From Edolisoma coerulescens (lineage: Eukaryota; Chordata; Aves; Passeriformes; Campephagidae), in NCBI GenBank assembly GCA_013397115.1, contig VWZW01001167.1:1034814-1098813 (forward strand): a DNA stretch of 64,000 bases, written 5' to 3'. Position numbers and translations under genes: made by a program. The notes beneath the pieces are model-generated. The model was not told where the DNA came from, made no database searches, and worked only from the letters and a program-made list of their open reading frames with translations. Positions within the stretch are counted from its first letter, which is position 1. Each line of letters begins with the position of its first letter. Shown here in pieces: positions 25,471 through 37,709 of the stretch.

Positions 25471-28400
25471 TATCCACACCCTGGAATGTACATAGGAGTA
25501 AATTAAGGCACTTGTATTATATAGGTCAAGTCCTGGCCTGTTCATCTACATACATTAGCATACAGGTAAAAGTACTACAGACATGAAAAATGAAGCATTA
25601 AGGGTTAGCTCAAATACACATCCTAGGCACTGTTAGAAGGGAAAAAAAAACAACAACAAAAAAATTTAAGACAACAGAAAAGTAACAACAGAGACAGTAA
25701 GGCAGTACTTCATTTGAATCTTTTTACCAAGAAAATTTTCCCTTGTGAATAGTTAGATGTATTTTATGAGTAGACAACATAATAAACCAGACATCTTAAT
25801 TTTATTTCACTTTACATTTTGTAAGTATTCAAGCTGAAGACCAAATATATAAATCAAGATAATTCAGATCTGTCTTGAAATGTGCTTTTAAATCATCTGA
25901 AAACTTTGTTCATGGTTTCCATGTACACATCTCTTTTCATGAAGAACATATCCCTTTTCTTCTCAAGTCAGAAAAGAATTGGTTAAAACAAAAACCATCA
26001 TGTAATTGAGAACATTTAAGCGGGTGTGGTTTGTAATTTCTCATCAGGGAAAAGAAGCTCTCCTATACTTTAAGCTGCCAAAGTCTGTGAAGTTCTGATC
26101 AGAGATATCATAATATGAAAAAAAAAGAGACACTGGACAACAACCCAGCGACACACTCCCTTCACTGTCAGGAGCCTTCAGAGGTACAAAGCACAGAAGC
26201 CACAATTAACCCAGCCATACTCTAGCACTGCAATTCCCTCCCCTCCATACCCAACCTCTGCCTCTTCCCTACCCTTGGAGGACACTCACTATAGGTGCCA
26301 GTGAAGTTTATAGGGCAGTGACCACAGAGTTTCTGGCATTCTCATCTACACTTTTATTAATTGCCATGCCAATGAGCTAGTTGATCATGGAAAAAAATTG
26401 TAAGAGATGTTCAACTTGGTGAACAAGATATACCTCACCTCAGTTCTGTTTATCTTGTTGTCAGAGACCGCAATCTTTGTGATAATGAAAAAGTGAGTTC
26501 TGACATTGACTTGAGAAAAATCCCAGCCTAGGAAAATCTCTGCATCTTTGTGTAACTCTGCAAAACAACTTCAAAGAACAAAAGAAAGAAAGAACTTGTG
26601 CCCATGTGACTGTTCTACAGAAGAACGAGAGGCTATTATCTCCACTCCAGCATATCAGTTATTTTAATAACACTTAAAGTGACTTTTAGGAGTTTAGTAT
26701 TCTATGTATTGCCTATTGAGAAGAGAAAGGTATTAAGGAAACCATGGGAAATCCACTGTTGCAACTTCAGAACTGTAATGCAAAAAGGACAACGTGGAGA
26801 ACTATTTTATTGCGTCTTTCAGCTCAGTATATTATGGTACCAAATTACACTTCCTTGAAGCAGGACTTCATGGGGATCGTCAGCACTCTTCTGTCTGGTT
26901 CAATGTCAAGAACAGCTGACATAATTTTCAAATATAACACGGCTTTCACAGTTTGCACTAAGTTGAATGAAGTATTCCATGAAAGCAAATCACACTGATT
27001 AAGGAACAGGTTTTTTTGCTTCTCATTAGAAGTTCAGCTTTAAATTAGTGGAAGTTCTAGGCATGGGAAAGACGTAGGAGAAAGACTGGAACCTCATAGC
27101 AGGCAGCTTTGCATTAGACAGTATCTGTATCACAACCACCATAATACAAGCTGCCTCCTTGCCCTCATGTCCAACTCATACTGCAATTCCTCCAGGCTTG
27201 AACCTGCAGCAACAGGTGACAGCCACTGACTGGCCTGCAGAGCTGCAATACTAACCATGTTCACTGCAAGGGCTTTTTGGATACCAGTCTTTGTCCTTCC
27301 AGTCTCCACCTTGTTGTCCCAGCTCAGCTGCAACACCTACAGGGAACAGCGTTTTCAGGGAAAACGTTCTGGGCACGCAGCAAGCGCGAACAAAGGGTAC
27401 TGCGAGAGTGAGCACGGATCTGTAGGGTGGGCAGCTCTTCTACTCAGCATCTACGCTGATCCCCTCTGAGCAAAATATATAATACCATCCTGATATCCAG
27501 CAGTAAAGCAAGCCTGCCCTCACTAGTAGCATTTGATTAGCCTTGACCACAACAACAGCACAGGAGGCAAATATTCCTCTCTGCTCTCTGGCTCAGTAGC
27601 ACAGGCCACACAATCCAGTAAAATATACGTAGGAGGTGGAGCGCAAGGATCTGATTTCATACTGGGGCAAGACACCTTATAAAAAAATCTTTTCAGTAAC
27701 AGTCATCCAGAAGTAATATGGAAATCAAATTGGATGATTGCAACCATCTAAACAGCATCATTTGATACGTTCACAGAGGTTCTTGGATAATGAAAGTTTA
27801 GAAGCAGAAATCCTATATTTTAATTAACTCAGCATAGCTGGGGGACAGGGCCTCTCCCTACAGCTTTTGCCTACTGCATTTTAGGCCAAGTAATGAAAAC
27901 ATTAATGCAGCTTAGCCAGCAAAGCACAAGTTAATTCAGCTTCTATCTCTCCAAAGCCTATAATACTCTGGTCTAGTCTTCATGAAGAGCACTTAAAAAT
28001 GTTTCAAATATAAGGTGAACATCCATATAATCATCTCTGCACATGCCTGTTTATGAGAGGTATGGAGGCTACTCCAGAAGGCACTGCAGAGTGCACAGCT
28101 CTCTTCCCAGGCACTAGAAGCACAGGCAGGTGTACCTGCAAGGTTAGGATATAAAAAGTAAGCCCAGGAAACATGCAGGTTGCACCAGGACACTATGGAC
28201 AAGCCAGTCACAAGGACACAGCTGTTTCATGGCTGCACAGTATCCAAATCACCTTAATTGCACAGGTTGCACACCCACTGAAGCCCAGCATGAGCTATAA
28301 AGTTGACACAGCATGGGCTCTGGGGACAGAAGGGGGCAGTAGCAATACAGGGCACCAACAGAGGGAATATCTGGCAAAATTCAAGAGCAGCTTAAGATAT

Positions 28401-29788
28401 GAGGTGCCACTGGAACCCCGGCAGGCCACCATATTCCAAATTCTCCATATAATGCTTACAAAGGGGTCCTCTAGGACACTCCTGTATCAATTCTTTCAGC
28501 TCAGTGTCTGATTTCTGACTCTTCAGGAGATAAGCCCTTACCTCCTGGTGTTAAGGGAGGCCTCCTTATTTTTTCATTCACATTCAGCATTTACTCAGAA
28601 AAATTTTCTTCATCCTTGATCCCTCCAGCCAGCATAATAATACAGGTGATCAAGAACAGTAGCCCACTGACTCAATTTTGCATTTTTATTACATTTGGGA
28701 GGAAGTCTGCTGCAATAATCTTGTTCTAGCTCATCAGCACTTCTGTTCTTTAGTATATATTCTGGATAAAGCCCATACAAACAAACCAGCAGGGTGATAT
28801 TTCACATAATTCTTTGTCTTTCTGGTCCAATCTCTCATTTAACTCAAGTTCACTGTTTGTTTCCAGGTTCCTAGGTCAGGAGAGGGTGTTTCACACAACT
28901 GTCTAGTAAGCCAGGATGGATGGCTTCACAACTGGGGCCAGACCATCAGAACAGCACAAAGGTGTAGAACCAAGAGACTTTTAGGAATAAATAGTATCAA
29001 AAACGAAAATAAAATCAGAAAGGCCAAAGAGCAGTTGATTGTCTCCCCTCTCAGAACTACAAAATATCCCGTTTAAAATTTCATTCCCAACAGCAACAAT
29101 GAAAAGAATCTCCCAGAAAGGTGTGCAGCAAATTATTGCCTTGAATACTACCAATTTTGCATTTGCTGAGTGAAAACCATATGTCTATTTGTGTGCATTT
29201 CTGCTATTGCACATTTCATTCTTTAAGATGAGAAATTGCTTTTTTTATGCAATCTGCTACTATTCAGATAGCAAAACAAAGTAATGTCTGGTAGCAGGCT
29301 TGCTGTTTTTGGCTTTAGAAGGGTGGGGGGTTTTTTTCCTCTCTTCCTGTGAGAGGAAAGCTTTTCCCAAAGGATTCAAGCAATTTCATAAAACAAATGT
29401 AAAAACAAAGACACTTTTGTTTAAGGACTGAAGGGTTTGGTTTGGTTTAAGGGGGATTGAGAGGGAAGGAAGAGAGAAATGATACTGATCATCTTTCAAT
29501 TAAACAGGGAAAAAAAAAAATAAAAGAGTTCTCAGTCCTAAAAGAAATTTGTGTGATAGCACAATCTTGCTATAATAAACAGGCCATCAGAAAACAAATC
29601 GGGATTTATTTTCTAAATGAACAATTTTGTTTGTTTTAGTCACAAGTGAACACCTCAAATGACTACAGCAAAGATCAGAGGAAAACAACATTTCTCGCCA
29701 AATTAAAGAGAACACTGTGCACACCTATATGCTGTGCTTCATTAGAGTCAGTGTCTCCTTCTCCTCACAGTCTATTAGACAGAAAGAA

Positions 29789-29806
29789 GGGGGGGGGGGG
29801 GGGGGG
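29789..29806 (+). repeat. G18 homopolymer
   Basis: An uninterrupted run of 18 guanines, preceded by agaaagaa and followed by aaag. It could form an intramolecular or intermolecular G-quadruplex and is prone to length polymorphism and sequencing error. It interrupts otherwise ordinary AT-rich DNA. Confidence 0.9.
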
Positions 29807-31696
29807 AAAGACTTGAAATCTGTGGTTTTAAATACACAAAGATTTGGGGGGTTCACTTCAGCTAGAAGTTCTGAAGTTCAGCCTAACAAGCATCATTTCA
29901 TTTGCAGGAAACAGGACCCAATATTACAACAGCACTAAACATCAAACTTGCACAGAAAACAGTGCAAGATGGAGATACAGCACAGCAATAAATAAAGACA
30001 AAATTAACTAGAATACCTGAAATCCTTCAGCAAAGCTTGTATGGAGGCCTTGCAGGAAATCTGAGTAAGCAGACCTTCACATCTGTAAATATTCCCCAAG
30101 CATTTGTACAAACACATTGCAGAAATCACACATCGTGGAACTGTGATTCTAGTTTCTGTTTAGCAGATACTAATTAATAGAATTAACTGATTTATCAGCA
30201 AGTCCCTACATATTGTATCAAGTTTTATTATGTAGAGAGATGATCACAAGCGATCTTCAGTGACAAAATAACATCTATCCAAATGGAGCAAAAGCAAACC
30301 ATGAAGTCCCATTCACACTGCCTACCATTTACATTCATTCAACACCCAGAACTAACACACTGGGACAACTCAACAGTAATAAAATTCAGTAATACTGCAG
30401 CTCAGAAAGGCAAAACACCACAGATAGTAAGAATCTTGCAATTAAATACAACATGCACATGGAACGTATCATGTTTCTTACTTGTACTTACACGAGCAAG
30501 TTACATTTATTAGTAATAAATTTGAATTTTTCAAAATATTATCTTGAAGTACACGGTTGCCTGAGAAGTGACAAAAGGTTCTTAAGTAAGATGTAAAAAA
30601 TGGCCTAAACCCAATGGAGTTTGACAGGAAGACAAATAATAGATTGACAAACATATCACAGCGACATTAAGTTTTGTGTATATATAATTAAGTACAAATA
30701 AAATGCACATTATTATCATCAACATCATCTCAAAAGTGTTCTACCCAAGCATTACTTAAATGATTCTCCTCCATCCTAATTTAAACTGCATCTATCTACA
30801 TATTCACATTCATACATGAGAAACAGTTTCCTTGTGGCCACCTGACCTCCCAACTAGGAGCATGCACAGATTAACTTGTCAAACAGAGAGAGACAACATA
30901 CAAAGGTCATTACAAATCCAAAGGTCTGGGTCCACTCATGAATTTGGGTAGTTACTTAAAATAGACTTGTCTAATATGGTGGAGAGGCACCGGATGAAGA
31001 AGACGACTCAGACAACACTGGACTCTACCATTATCTTCCCTGTCTAACACAGTCTTAAAACATTTCCTCCCATTTCTTAATGTAGACTTTTCCAAGACCT
31101 CAAATTGTAACAGGAAATTATTTGAGTGATTTTGTTTTTGAAGAATACAGCAAAGCATCAACAGACATGTGCTCTGCTCTTTGATTTGCTAAAGACTGTT
31201 TGAATTTAGGTTGAACCTCTACCTTGTAAATATGAAATAACTTTTCCACCTCATCCTTTAATATTTGGGACTTGAAGGCTGTCAAGTGAAAGATGTTATA
31301 ATGCCCAGTACAGCCCTAGTCTCATCTTTTTTAATGATACACCCAACACTTGTATAATAGAGCAATAGCAGTAAATGAAAAATCACAGTAACCAAACAGC
31401 CTAATAATGCATGCTAAAAGCTACCAGGACAATAAATTCAACTTTCCCTGGGACCGTTAAATTATTCTTCTGATGGCTCAACACAATCTTTTCGCAATTA
31501 CTTCCTATCAGGCATGCTGACACATTGAGTTCATTACATAGCTCCTCTTTAAAGAAAAAAACACACAGGCATTTAAAGCAAACACCTAAAATTCAATAGT
31601 TTGGATTTTTAATAAACTATGCTGCAAAGGAGTTTGCAACTTGACTACATCTAAGGTAGTAAGACACCTGCCTTATAAATTCAAAACAAATAGAAA

Positions 31697-31728
31697 TAAA
31701 GCAATATCAAGATATTGATCTTGCTTTA
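31697..31728. repeat. imperfect inverted repeat
   Basis: Arms TAAAGCAA (31697-31704) and TTGCTTTA (31721-31728) are exact reverse complements. An alternative inner stem, CAATATC/GATATTG, also lies at 31702-31716. The two pairings are mutually exclusive. No function can be read from it. Confidence 0.7.
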
Positions 31729-33120
31729 ACGTACAAACACACTCAAAGCATCTTATTTTTTCAATGGTTCCTCTCAAAATACATTCACACAGGTGACATA
31801 TTCTTTTTTCTTTTTGAAGTCATCTCAAAACTTCCAGAAGTTTCACTGGGCATACAAAGACCAGCTACAGGAGAGCTTACAGACAGATTCTGATACTACA
31901 GCAAAGATCAAACTAAGCCAACACGGCATAGCCTTCAAACCACGCGTGCCATCTTTACACTTTCAGTGGGGCACATGTCTCTTCACTGCGTACCAGTCAA
32001 GTCTTCAACAGTGTCATTAGAGAAAGTGAGTCTCAACCAGCACAGCCCATACCTCAATTTCTTCCCAGTGGTGAGGTTGCATTGGCCTTTGCATAGCTCA
32101 GCACCAGCGCCTGGGTCAGGTACTGCAAAATGAAGCCACAGACAAGCAGACATCCCCCCAGCTGGGAGCCCCCACCACAGGCCTTCAACAGCCCTGCGCT
32201 TCATCCACTGCACAAGGCTCTGCCCGAGTCCCTCCCCAGGCAGTGCCTCCTGCTCCTCCTCCCAGGAACACAGTCCCCAACAAGAGGATGCAGCCAGTGC
32301 CACTAAACACTCCTAAGACCAGAGAGCATGAAATCAGGCACAGGATAAATACGGGCACTCAACAGGAGAACATAACCCTTTAATTTATTTATGGATGCAA
32401 GTCAGCCAACCTGACCTCCAGCCTGCACGTCCATTTATGCATTTTTTGTCCCACATATACTAATTTGTGGTTATCTTTAATATTTTATGACTTAAGCTTG
32501 ATTCCACTCCATTATGCACTAAAAAGAGAACAAAACAGCTACTAATGTAATAGATAAGTGTTTTTACTTGCTATAAATTCCATTCACCATCATGTGACTA
32601 GACAACACATGCTCCCCAAAAATAAGTGCTTCTGCTCATCACACCTCCTTTACTGAAGTGACTTCTATTTCTGCTGATTAACTGTGAATGCCAAAGTATA
32701 AAATATGGCAGCTTCAGTTGCCTGACCTGCTCGACTCCTGAACAGCCACATGCAAACTTCAATACTTAGCTGGGACTCAGGAGACATACAGCTAGGAGGG
32801 CATCCAAAATCCGACAGTAAGGAAACTCCTTTTGAATTCCCCATGTACATTATTCTTGTATTCATTCATCAAATTATCCTTCTGTACATCAAGTTTTTAA
32901 TCCAAAATCACAGATGAATCTTCAGTTTATGACCCTTCCTCTCCTCCAAGAATTTGCCCCAGGGAATTTCTGAGCAGCTGCTATCTCCCATCTCTGCCAT
33001 TACTAAGACACAAAAGCTAGAGTAGTTTAAGTTCTGGTCTCTCATCTAACTCCAGACTGTTCACACTACATGATCTTTGTAGCCTGCACGTCCAACTACG
33101 TGTTCCACTAGGATTTAACA

Positions 33121-33185
33121 TTTTCTGTACATAAGTGACCAGAACTATGTACAGTATTTGACACTAAATCTCCCTAATGCCTTGC
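33121..33185 (-). repeat. decayed CR1-like fragment
   Basis: The plus strand 'ttttctgtacataagtgaccagaact' followed by 'atgtacagtattt' and then '...tccctaatgcc' resembles the reverse complement of the CR1 region just upstream of its 3' tail ('ttgtactgaggggcccagaactgcatacagtattcc...ctcaccagtgcc'). About half the positions agree beyond the well-matched core, so this is an old copy or a chance match. Confidence 0.35.
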
Positions 33186-36100
33186 CTAATAACTTGTCTA
33201 TCTTCACTGAAGAGCTCTTCCTGAGCATCGTGTTTGCTCCCATTTCACAGTCAGTATCAAATAAGAGTCATCCTCGTTTGACTATGGCGGTCAGGCCTTT
33301 TCCTCCAAGCCTGTTTTAAGAGATCACTTGCCAGCTGATAGCAGATATGTTGCTAATAATCACTCAGTAGATAACTTTGCTTTTAGATCTATTTAACTTC
33401 TTGTCATTCCTATTGTTTCAGTCATCATGGACATTCAATTCTTCCTGTGCAATAATCCAGCCCACCTCGGTGCTGAGTTTCCCAATTTCGCCTCAGCAGC
33501 AATTGTCCCTTTCATATAGTTATTTCAGCCCGTACGGTGAGGTAAAGAGACCAGCTCCTAATACCAACGCAGGGCATGAATGATTCCTTTATTCATGCAG
33601 GCAAACGCACAATTTCTCCTTCAGGAGACAGCTCACCATTCTTCAGCTAAGCCCCACACTTCCAATTTAGTTATTTTTGGTGTATATACATTGAACTGAA
33701 GCCTTCTGCTCCTGTTGTCTAGGACATTCAGTATTTAACCAGTAATAATATGACTTTAGTCTTCCATGACCTAATTGTGGCAAATAAATGATGCATTTTA
33801 TCCTGTTTTCCACTTAGCTTTGTATACTTAATTACTTTTTCCATTCCAAATTTGTTCTAAATCCTTGAATTATATTGAGACCAGAGTAAAAGGTGTGAAG
33901 ACTTCATTCTCTTAAAATAAATGGAACTGTACATCTTTTGCTATCTTGCTATCACAACTGCTGCATTCAACCTAACAGATAACACCCACTTCTATTTTTT
34001 TAACCTGGTTTCAGTGCCCTGCACCAACTCTTTCAAAGCCCAAAAACAAAGACCCTTAGACTTAGTTCGACTGGGAGCAGACATAAGACATTTATTCTGG
34101 TCATTTCCATTTGGCACCCTGTCTTTCTCTCATATTCAAATCCTCATCTGTATCTAAAACTAAACAACTAAAACAAGAACTTCTAATTTTAGAGGTATCA
34201 AGCATTTTTCATACAGCCTGGTCCTCACAATATCATAGCCAAATTCTCTTCTCCTGCTCTTTTTTTTTTTTTTTCTCCCCTTCTTCATCTTAAATTTCTT
34301 CATCCTCTAGCTTTTGGCAATTCACATGCTATCCCTGCAGTTTCTGCTCTCCAGCAATCAATCCCTTCCTTTGCTTCATTCCTTTTAGGTTTTCTGGTAA
34401 CTTGCAGTATCTTATTCTCACAGCAAGGTCCACAGCCCCACTTGGCAAGCTTTTCCTCCTCCTTAAAATGCAGTTTCCAAGTAGCTATTGTACCTTCCAC
34501 TTCAGACAGTCCAACCTCTTTTTTTTTTAATTTTAACCTCCAACTCCTACAGGCCTTTAGCTCTGTGGACAACACAAACTAGTTCTTCTAACTTCTCAGA
34601 ACTTGCCCTACTAAAATAAAGCTTCCTTGAAAGAAAAACACTTTGTAGTTGACATATACTTACCCTTCAGTTTAATTCAAAATTATTAACTTGTGGCTGA
34701 TCAACACATGTGCTTAAGGCCTTACGGAATAGAGCCGTAATCCAGCAGCAGGAAACAAGACACACTGTCAGCCAGTGGGAGACCAGAGATGTTCCAGAAT
34801 TTAAAGATACACCCTCTAGTTCTGGACAGGCTGTAAACATAAGCCTTCATTTACTCTGCATTCCACTACAAGTAATGGCCAAAATCTATCCTATGATAAT
34901 TCAGTGTGCTGACTTCCAACTTCACTCGTCAGCACTGGGAAACACACTTACAAAAGCACATTTGAGAAACACCTTCCCTTTACATACTAGCACACTGTCC
35001 AAAATGTGCTCTGTAGCTCTGAGCAACCAAAACATGTTTGCAAAGCTGCATCTTATAATTTGACTCAGTTTTGCCTCAGTAAATCAACCTTAGACCTTCA
35101 TATTTTGAAGCACAAGCACGAACCTTTAACAGAAAACCATCTCCCATCCAGTGGAAGACTGGAAGTGCAGCAACAACTGGATCTTCAGCATGCCCCACCA
35201 CAAGCCTAAGAGGGGCAGAGAAGGAGGGTGCTGGTGGCCAAGTGCTACAACACAGAAAGAGCCTCTCTAGCAAAGTGACAGTGAATGACCTCCACGTGAA
35301 TCTGGAAACACGCTTTCCCTCTTAACTTTAGCTTGTGATACAATTTTCTTAACATGGATGCACTGGCATGGAGGCAGCCCAGACCTTCTGTGCAGCAGAC
35401 TTAACTTGCTGGCACAGGCTATCAGTCCCATCGAGGCAGCCAGTCACACTTGCCACCACATTCCTGGTATGCCTGCACCTACACAGCAGTGCACAGGCAC
35501 CTGCCTGCTGCCTCCTGAAACCCAGAGGGGAAACTCAGTACCGCAGCATGAAATATCAACTGACGTGCTAAGTTACTAACCCACACGAAATGGGGGCCCT
35601 GCAAGGGCACACGGCTCTGTCAGCTCCAACAGCCCCACACCACGGCCAGGGCTGCCCACCGTCCATGAAGGATTGATGTTGGTCTCTGCATCCACCTCTC
35701 TTGGCCACCAGCACCGTCATGTTCATCTCCCTATGGAGCACCTCCACGCTGCTGGTGCCTTCTGCCCTCACAACCAGTCTCACCAGTTTAAGCCAAGCCT
35801 TTCCAGCAGTGGGGTGTGTGTTCTGCAACCCTCCAAATCGGGGAGCATGGCACTGGACACTTGGAAAAAGGAATTCGTTGTTAGCCATGCATGAGGAAAT
35901 AGCATCCTACCTTTTACTGCAGAAGTGCTTAAAAGTGTTTTATCCTGTTAATTCTAGGTCAGTTCAGCGCGCACGTCTGGTATGGATTACACTGACCCTT
36001 TTACAGCTCTCAACATTTTTAAATAAGTAGGACACTTAACATTAGATGCACACCAAGCTGCACACCTCCTGTACACCACACACCAAGATCTGCCAGTAGG

Positions 36101-36735
36101 CTTTAAGGCACAACTAAGGAATAGTTGCTTTATAAAGCATGGCTCTCACAGCACACAAGTACAAATGTGAAATAATTTATAAATGCCAAGTCTGACCCTG
36201 TACCACATTAAATCAATACAGGCGTTTTACAAAAAATGCCAGTATTGGATGAACTGAAGTGACCTTTTGCAAAGCCACCCAACAAATCAGCAGCAGATTT
36301 ACAAACAGTACAAGTATTTACAGCTAAGCGATAAAAAGTCTACTTTAAGATAAAAGTTGTCCTGATGTTTACAAAATGCAACAGCATTGTCATTGCGAGC
36401 ACAAAGAAGATGTTTCATCCTTAAATATCTGAGTATCTAGAGACTTTAGACACGAGGAATAACCAACATCCAGAGGACCATAAAATCCAAGCTTAAAAAG
36501 TTAATACAGTGATTCACTGGAGATGTTAATTTGCCAGTGCCAGGTCTTTGCAAGTTTTAACCTTCTTCTCTGCACTATGAGCTGCCATATATATTGTACC
36601 CTTAAGACATCAATAATCCCATTGCTTTCCCTCCTTTTCACAGATGCCTTGTCGGAGTGAGGGAAGGAGGACGAGGAGGAAAAAAACCCAACAAGTTTAA
36701 GTAAATCACCTTTTGGATCAGCCTCCTTCCCTCAC

Positions 36736-36883
36736 CTAGCCAAAGTTTTCTTGAGGTCAGATTAGCACTCCGAAAGGAGAGCAGGCGCCGGCAGGCCCCT
36801 TGGCAGGCGGTGCTGTGACAGACGCGGGGCAGACCCAGGGGAGGCGGCCATGTGCTCAGCCCCGCATCCCCCCGAAAGCGCAT
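36736..36883 (-). CDS. candidate first coding exon ending at a strong splice donor
   Basis: Inside the CpG island, a minus-strand ATG at 36883-36881 opens 49 codons plus one base before a strong donor (GGCTAG followed by GTGAGG, intron from 36735). The peptide is rich in Arg, Ser, Cys and Leu and poor in acidic residues towards its end (CHSTACQGACRRLLSFRSAN). That would suit a mitochondrial targeting sequence, but this is inference from composition. The ATG context (CCCGGGATGC) has a purine at -3. Without splicing, the frame reads on into intron sequence to 36638. An overlapping minus frame with its own ATG stops after about 30 codons. If real, this is the first coding exon of a leftward gene; it could equally be a non-coding first exon. 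No homologue is recognised. Confidence 0.3.
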
Positions 36884-37106
36884 CCCGGGAGGAAGTTCTC
36901 ACTTCGCACCGACTCGGGGAAATAACTCGGAGGAGTCCAAGAGCCATCGCTTCCAGCGGCTTTCTCCAGGGCCATATGTTTTCCCCTGCCATTAGCGAGG
37001 CATTTCAGAGGAGCCAAACCGCCCTGCCCGCTCCGCCGCGAACCCGCTCGCGGGCTGGGGGCCGGAGCCGCCGCCCCGGGGGCGGGGGGCGAAGCCGGCT
37101 CGGCCG

Positions 37107-37388
37107 NNNNNNNNNNNNNNNNNNNNNNNNNNNNNNNNNNNNNNNNNNNNNNNNNNNNNNNNNNNNNNNNNNNNNNNNNNNNNNNNNNNNNNNNNNNNNN
37201 NNNNNNNNNNNNNNNNNNNNNNNNNNNNNNNNNNNNNNNNNNNNNNNNNNNNNNNNNNNNNNNNNNNNNNNNNNNNNNNNNNNNNNNNNNNNNNNNNNNN
37301 NNNNNNNNNNNNNNNNNNNNNNNNNNNNNNNNNNNNNNNNNNNNNNNNNNNNNNNNNNNNNNNNNNNNNNNNNNNNNNNNNNNNNNNN
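37107..37388. other. assembly gap (282 N)
   Basis: A run of 282 unknown bases sits in the middle of the CpG island, bounded by cggctcggccg on the left and ggggagctccggg on the right. The true sequence is probably very GC-rich, which commonly fails in sequencing. Four long frames that cross it (two plus-side and minus-side pairs between 36850 and 37638) exist only because N codons are read through, and none is credible as given. Confidence 0.98.
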
Positions 37389-37436
37389 GGGGAGCTCCGG
37401 GCGGCGCTGGGCTCGCCCCTTCCCCGGCCCGCGCCG

Positions 37437-37468
37437 CACAAAGGGGACCCGCCGCTGCCGCCTTTGTT
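37437..37468. promoter_or_regulatory. inverted pair of TCF/SOX-like motifs in the CpG island
   Basis: CACAAAGGGG (37437-37446) and CCTTTGTT (37461-37468) form an inverted pair separated by 14 bases. ACAAAGG/CCTTTGT is the core shared by TCF/LEF and SOX HMG-box factors. Motif matches of 7 bp are common, but two facing each other inside a CpG-island promoter are worth recording. Confidence 0.35.
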
Positions 37469-37592
37469 CGGCCGAGCGGCGCCGGGAGGGGAGGGCGGCG
37501 GGTGGCACGCTGGGCGCTTCTCCCACACGGAGATTGTTCCTGCGGCGCTGGCAGGCGCGGAGCAACTTCACCGGAGTTAATTTGGGTCTGTG

Positions 37593-37709
37593 ATGAAAAC
37601 TCCTCCACCTGTGCCAAAAGCTGCTCGGCATCCAGCACTGAAGTCAGCCTACGCGCGGTGCTTCAGCTGCCTGTTTATGCCTCAGGAGCTGACTGGTGAC
37701 TCCTGTTAA
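37593..37709 (+). CDS. candidate short first coding exon or uORF
   Basis: An ATG with G at -3 (GTCTGTGATGA) opens 38 codons to TAA at 37707-37709, at the right edge of the CpG island. The peptide is basic, with a hydrophobic Cys-rich middle (ARCFSCLFMPQEL). A possible donor (ACTG followed by GTGACT) lies near its end at about 37694, so the frame could be a first coding exon. The neighbouring plus frame (37502-37699) and a minus frame across 37560-37650 are also open, so high GC rather than selection may explain it. It could instead be an upstream ORF in a 5' leader. No homologue is recognised. Confidence 0.2.
   Translation: MKTPPPVPKAARHPALKSAYARCFSCLFMPQELTGDSC

Larger units (their letters stand above)
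25471..36635. other. non-coding stretch, probably intronic or intergenic
   Basis: No gene is supported across this 11-kb stretch apart from the separately listed repeats. GC-richer islands at about 32.0-32.3 kb and 35.4-35.9 kb have open frames on both strands (for example 35568-35888 minus and 35701-36030 plus), typical of local GC rise rather than clear coding. T runs occur at 34260-34275. The interval 33.0-34.6 kb is pyrimidine-biased on the plus strand. Confidence 0.55.
36770..37700. promoter_or_regulatory. CpG island promoter, interrupted by an assembly gap
   Basis: From about 36.77 kb the sequence turns abruptly GC-rich and dense in CpG, against an AT-rich, CpG-poor background on both sides. 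It includes GC-box-like runs (around 37067-37091), CGCG-containing blocks, and gccgcc/ggcggcg repeats after the gap. Bird CpG islands of this kind nearly always mark promoters of broadly expressed or developmental genes. No TATA box is evident. Possible TCF/SOX motifs lie at 37437-37445 and 37461-37468. Transcription direction is not settled: a minus-strand splice donor at 36735/36736 favours a leftward transcript, and an ATG frame at 37593 would allow a rightward one. Confidence 0.85.

Noticed and set aside
31983..32303. 106-codon minus-strand frame in a GC-rich block
   Set aside because: Local GC rise explains the open frame; no motif, no splice support.
36850..37638. Four long frames of 178-260 codons crossing the CpG island
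   Set aside because: Most of their length is unknown bases in the assembly gap, read through as X; the real sequence may contain stops.
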